64,000 bases of DNA from Actinomycetaceae bacterium (GTDB lineage Bacteria; Actinomycetota; Actinomycetes; Actinomycetales; Actinomycetaceae). Below are positions 61,663-64,000 of this stretch, in pieces. The position numbers and the translations under genes were made by a program. The notes under the pieces were generated by a model that made no database searches, was not told the origin of the DNA, and was given only the letters and a program-made list of their open reading frames with translations. The stretch is taken from the NCBI GenBank assembly GCA_030537735.1, contig JAUNVG010000004.1, forward strand, positions 81,084-145,083, read 5' to 3'. The stretch's first letter is position 1; each line of letters opens with the position of its first letter.

Positions 61663-62721
61663 CTAGATGGTGGGCAGAGAACTCACTTCCCCATCTTCCC
61701 TATCCGTGCGCGTAACCAGGAACGGCCTGACCCTACCGACTCCGCGTAGTTCCGCCTCCGCTGAAGGTGACACTCGGTACTGGCGCCCTGCCTGCTGTTT
61801 AGAAATACGCTCCGCCGTATCCGCATCGGTGAGAATCGTCCCCGGCAGCGCCACGTCCACCAGTCGAGAGGCCAAGTTCACCGATGGGCCATAGACATCA
61901 CCAGAACGCGAAAACACCTCCCCCTGCACCACCGAGGCACGCACCGGGAGCATTCCCTTAATGGAAGTCAGCTTCCGCATAAGATTCGTGACCACTTCCA
62001 ACCCGGTGGGCAAGTCATCGGCAATGTAGAACACCGCATCACCAATCATCTTCACCACGCGCCCACCGGAAGCGGTAATCGCCACCCGCGATACGTCCTC
62101 GAACTCGTTAATTAAACTAATCAGGTCCTTTTGCGACGATTGCGCCGACGTAGAAGTGTAGGACACCATGTCGACGAACCCAAAAGTACGCAGCAGCGGG
62201 AACTTACGGCTTTCCACCTCTATTCCCAAGTGGGAGTTTTCCGAATCCAACCTGGTAATCATGGATTCCAGCTGCCGCCGCCAGCAGTGCAACAGCTCCT
62301 TTTCCAGCATGGGGATAAACTCACGTAAGCGATCCAAAGTGGTTAGCCGAGCTGCGATGTCATCCAGCTGGAAACGGCGGGCAGCGTCGTCTACGAACGC
62401 TTCGATCTGCCACAGCACCAGCCGGTCAGTGATATGGGATTGGGCGCGGATTAACGACATCGCGGTCTTCATGTCGCAACGCCCTGAATCAATTAGGTCC
62501 GACCAACGCTGATAGGAGCGCAAGTCCTCGGCGGTGAAGATCTTTTCCGTTGGGCTCTGGACGTAGAACCCCATGGAGATCCAGTAGTTCTCTACCCGCG
62601 AAAGTGGACTTTCGGTCATTTCCGCTACTTCTTGCGCAGTCAAAGTAGGCTCCCCACCGGCCAGCATTTGCCTGTAGAAGGAAACGGTGGAGGAAGCCTC
62701 AGAAGTATCAGGAGTGTGCAT
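61663..62721 (-). CDS. Class III adenylate cyclase with N-terminal HTH-like domain
   Basis: 352 residues from the ATG at 62721. Residues about 25-85 resemble a MerR-type HTH (L-T-A-Q-E-V-A-E-M ... F-T-A-E-D-L-R-S-Y-Q-R-W), and a helical region follows to about 170. The cyclase domain (about 175-340) has F-V-D-M-V-S-Y-T (metal Asp), G-G-R-V-V-K-M-I-G-D-A-V-F-Y (substrate Lys and second metal Asp) and G-P-S-V-N-L-A-S-R-L (Asn, Arg for the transition state). All catalytic positions of ATP-specific cyclases are kept. No membrane helix: it is cytosolic. It resembles pH-responsive actinobacterial cyclases with an N-terminal control region. Confidence 0.85.
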   Translation of the reverse strand: MHTPDTSEASSTVSFYRQMLAGGEPTLTAQEVAEMTESPLSRVENYWISMGFYVQSPTEKIFTAEDLRSYQRWSDLIDSGRCDMKTAMSLIRAQSHITDRLVLWQIEAFVDDAARRFQLDDIAARLTTLDRLREFIPMLEKELLHCWRRQLESMITRLDSENSHLGIEVESRKFPLLRTFGFVDMVSYTSTSAQSSQKDLISLINEFEDVSRVAITASGGRVVKMIGDAVFYIADDLPTGLEVVTNLMRKLTSIKGMLPVRASVVQGEVFSRSGDVYGPSVNLASRLVDVALPGTILTDADTAERISKQQAGRQYRVSPSAEAELRGVGRVRPFLVTRTDREDGEVSSLPTI

Positions 62722-62861
62722 CACTTCACTACTTTAGGCGTTAATGAGGGCGGGTGGCGCTCTTTCACGTCTTCTATTCCATTTTCGATACTGAATTGGT
62801 AGGATAGTGGAGCTGTTCACGCTTGCCGTTAGGTGGCTGGACGGTTAGTGAAAACTAAATA

Positions 62862-63227
62862 GGGGATGATCGGTTTCGACAGCGGTCTTCGATCGATGAG
62901 AAGCGGGCCGAGGATGTGTACTGACCTCGTTAACCATGTATGCAAACCAATAGGTGCCGAACAGAATCGCACCGACTTCGTTCTCGCCGCCTAAGCGAGC
63001 GAGCAAGTCCGTCAGTCCAGGTGCAGCTCTGAGCCTGGGTCCTGGCGTCGTTTTCAGGGCCACTGGGTTGTCGTCGCGTTAGCCGGCGCCAACCGACACT
63101 TAGCTAACTGAGCCGACCGGTGGTGAGTCTACGCGCAGCCGGCGGCCGAGAAATACTTTTGTAGACTGCGCCCGGAGAAGCCCTCGGGGAAGCTCGTTGG
63201 ACGCGGGTTCGATTCCCGCCATCTCCA
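62862..63227 (+). ncRNA. ssrA: Transfer-messenger RNA (ssrA)
   Basis: 366 bases. The ends pair as a tRNA acceptor: GGGGATG (62862-62868) with CATCTCC (63220-63226) and discriminator A at 63227. The next bases are CTA, so CCA is not encoded. The T-arm GCGGGTTCGATTCCCGC lies just before the 3' end, and GGTTTCGAC follows the 5' arm, as in all tmRNAs. The tag starts at 62956 (GCC) behind TAGGT and runs to TAA at 62992-62994, giving A-E-Q-N-R-T-D-F-V-L-A-A, whose Leu-Ala-Ala end directs proteolysis. Rescues stalled ribosomes. The antisense ORF over it is a shadow. Confidence 0.96.
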
Positions 63228-63233
63228 CTACCA

Positions 63234-63265
63234 CCCCGACATTTCCTTGAGATGTCGGGGTTTTT
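63234..63265 (+). terminator. Terminator of ssrA
   Basis: CCCCGACAT (63234-63242) and ATGTCGGGG (63252-63260), a 9-bp perfect stem with a 9-base loop, then five T's. It starts 7 bases after the tmRNA 3' end. Confidence 0.92.
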
Positions 63266-64000
63266 CCTTATGGTCACGCGGAAACATCCCCGCCACCAGG
63301 TAGCCTTACAATGACGGCGAATGACACGAGACCACACTCAATGTTGCACGTAGGTCGCACGGCTGAACACCCCCGGAGGCCAGCACAGTGGCACGCGAGC
63401 CGCGAGCATGATCGGCAGTTAGCCAAGCGCTTAGAGGGGTGAGTCAGCATTCTAATAGGGGACGTATGCGCCCCATGGACGAGCTCGTTGTTAAGCGTTT
63501 TGATAGATGCCTTATCGACCACCCGAGCTGACTTTCCCTATCAGGCTTCCTCCACCTCCCACCCCCATTCCAAGGACTGCGGCAGTCCCAATGGGGCCGC
63601 CAATAAAGAACGCTCCCGCCGCTACCGCACCTACTGCTAGATAGTGCCAGTTGTTTGCGACGAGTTAGCCAAGCGTGCTTTTGGTGTTGCTAGTTTGGGT
63701 GAAAGTGGCTAGTTGGGTGTCGCTCATGGGTTGGCATCCGGTGGGTCAGTGAAAGTGGGACTGTGCAACTGACCTGATTTGCAGACAAGTTCAACGGAAG
63801 GAATGGTTGTGTGATGAGTGGTAGAACACTGGAGCGGGCGGGTTAATCAAAGAGTCCACCATAGCAGCGCAGTCGGCGCGCTATGCATTAAATTTAGACT
63901 TGTTATTGGAGCGATTGCGGGCAGTTTTCTTGGCCACCGCGCGAGTACGGGGTTAGCTGATGGTAGTTTTGGGCGCTAGATATTTTGGTCTGTGTGTAGG
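63266..64000. other. Gene-poor, possibly decayed stretch after ssrA
   Basis: No full gene can be supported in these 735 bases. Open frames present (such as 63274-63522, minus strand) have no codon pattern or family match. Two short frames look more protein-like but have no start: 63512-63664 on the minus strand (see next entry) and 63825-63956 on the plus strand, with I-A-A-Q-S-A-R-Y-A-L and L-L-L-E-R-L-R-A-V-F-L. The 3' end of ssrA is a common integration site, so this may be the scar of a lost element, but no direct repeat of the tmRNA end is seen here. Confidence 0.5.
63512..63664 (-). pseudogene. Remnant of a Gly/Ala-rich membrane peptide gene
   Basis: A 50-codon frame ending in TAA, bounded upstream by another stop and with no start codon. 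It reads A-V-G-A-V-A-A-G-A-F-F-I-G-G-P-I-G-T, then G-M-G-V-G-G-G-G-S-L-I-G-K-V: two hydrophobic glycine-rich helices, of the type in small membrane proteins and bacteriocins. Too short and damaged to name. A chance frame is possible. Confidence 0.25.

Noticed and set aside
63104..63337. Minus-strand ORF over ssrA with a G-G-N-R-T-R-V-Q-R-A-S-P-R-A-S-P-G run
   Set aside because: It is the antisense of the tmRNA 3' end, a well-known spurious call; the RNA gene explains the sequence.
63274..63522. 82-residue minus-strand ORF after ssrA
   Set aside because: Cys/Arg-rich, no Shine-Dalgarno, no family features; likely a chance frame in decayed sequence.

Overview
The window is chromosomal DNA from a moderate-GC actinobacterium. 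Clade markers include MtrA-MtrB-LpqB, WhiB2, SigR-RsrA, the 24-residue ribosomal protein bL37, an actinobacterial HisN, DUF3499, a TIGR03089 protein, and tail-to-tail SecA/Rv3235-type genes. No mycolate genes appear. A DMSO reductase subunit, a galactofuranose wall locus and a base composition near 50-55 % GC suggest a facultative or anaerobic Actinomycetaceae-type organism (Varibaculum or Mobiluncus-like); this placement is inference. Much of the order from about 20 to 60 kb (Rv3235-like, SecA, HPF, ComFC, LpqB, MtrB, MtrA, DUF3499, metallopeptidase-like, WhiB2, TIGR03089, LCP, PurE, PurK) parallels the order known in mycobacteria, so most of the window is vertically inherited core.

Region 1 (1-7.4 kb) is a molybdenum block. 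It holds the end of a DMSO reductase membrane anchor, its TorD-type chaperone, the cofactor genes moaC, mogA, moeB and moeA, then a one-Mop-domain HTH regulator, modA and a fused modB-modC gene. A cluster of three CGCAAA half-sites lies directly before the regulator. Together these genes would import molybdate, insert it into molybdopterin and mature the reductase.

Region 2 (7.4-18.2 kb) carries bL37, the thiol-stress pair RsrA-SigR, a DoxX-aroA-rsgA overlapping operon, a class I glutamine amidotransferase, hisN, and the sbcD-sbcC nuclease pair. Region 3 (18.2-31.5 kb) has a CpaE-like ATPase with an SAF-domain membrane protein, a small HTH protein, an unrecognised protein, a LysM membrane protein, an Rv3235-type protein, secA, hpf, comFC and lpqB-mtrB-mtrA.

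Region 4 (31.5-56.7 kb) is dominated by envelope glycan functions. It contains a 1159-residue glycosyltransferase/membrane protein with a DUF5719 partner beside whiB2, followed by a large locus: GlfT2, a Wzm/Wzt-type exporter, UDP-galactopyranose mutase, a tandem GT2 fusion, a multi-spanning DUF6541-like protein, a nucleotide-sugar dehydrogenase, two LCP ligases, a DUF2304 protein with a GT2 partner, and three genes (acyltransferase, aminotransferase, Gfo/Idh/MocA oxidoreductase) that resemble the WbpD/WbpE/WbpB steps. I read this as machinery for a galactofuranose-containing, probably amino-uronic-acid-decorated wall polysaccharide. It is the best candidate in the window for an undescribed system.

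Region 5 (56.8-64 kb) holds galE, purE, purK, a two-component system, a cytosolic class III cyclase with an N-terminal HTH, and ssrA (tmRNA). The last 730 bases after the ssrA terminator have no convincing gene and look decayed. I saw no CRISPR array, intact insertion sequence, rRNA or tRNA.
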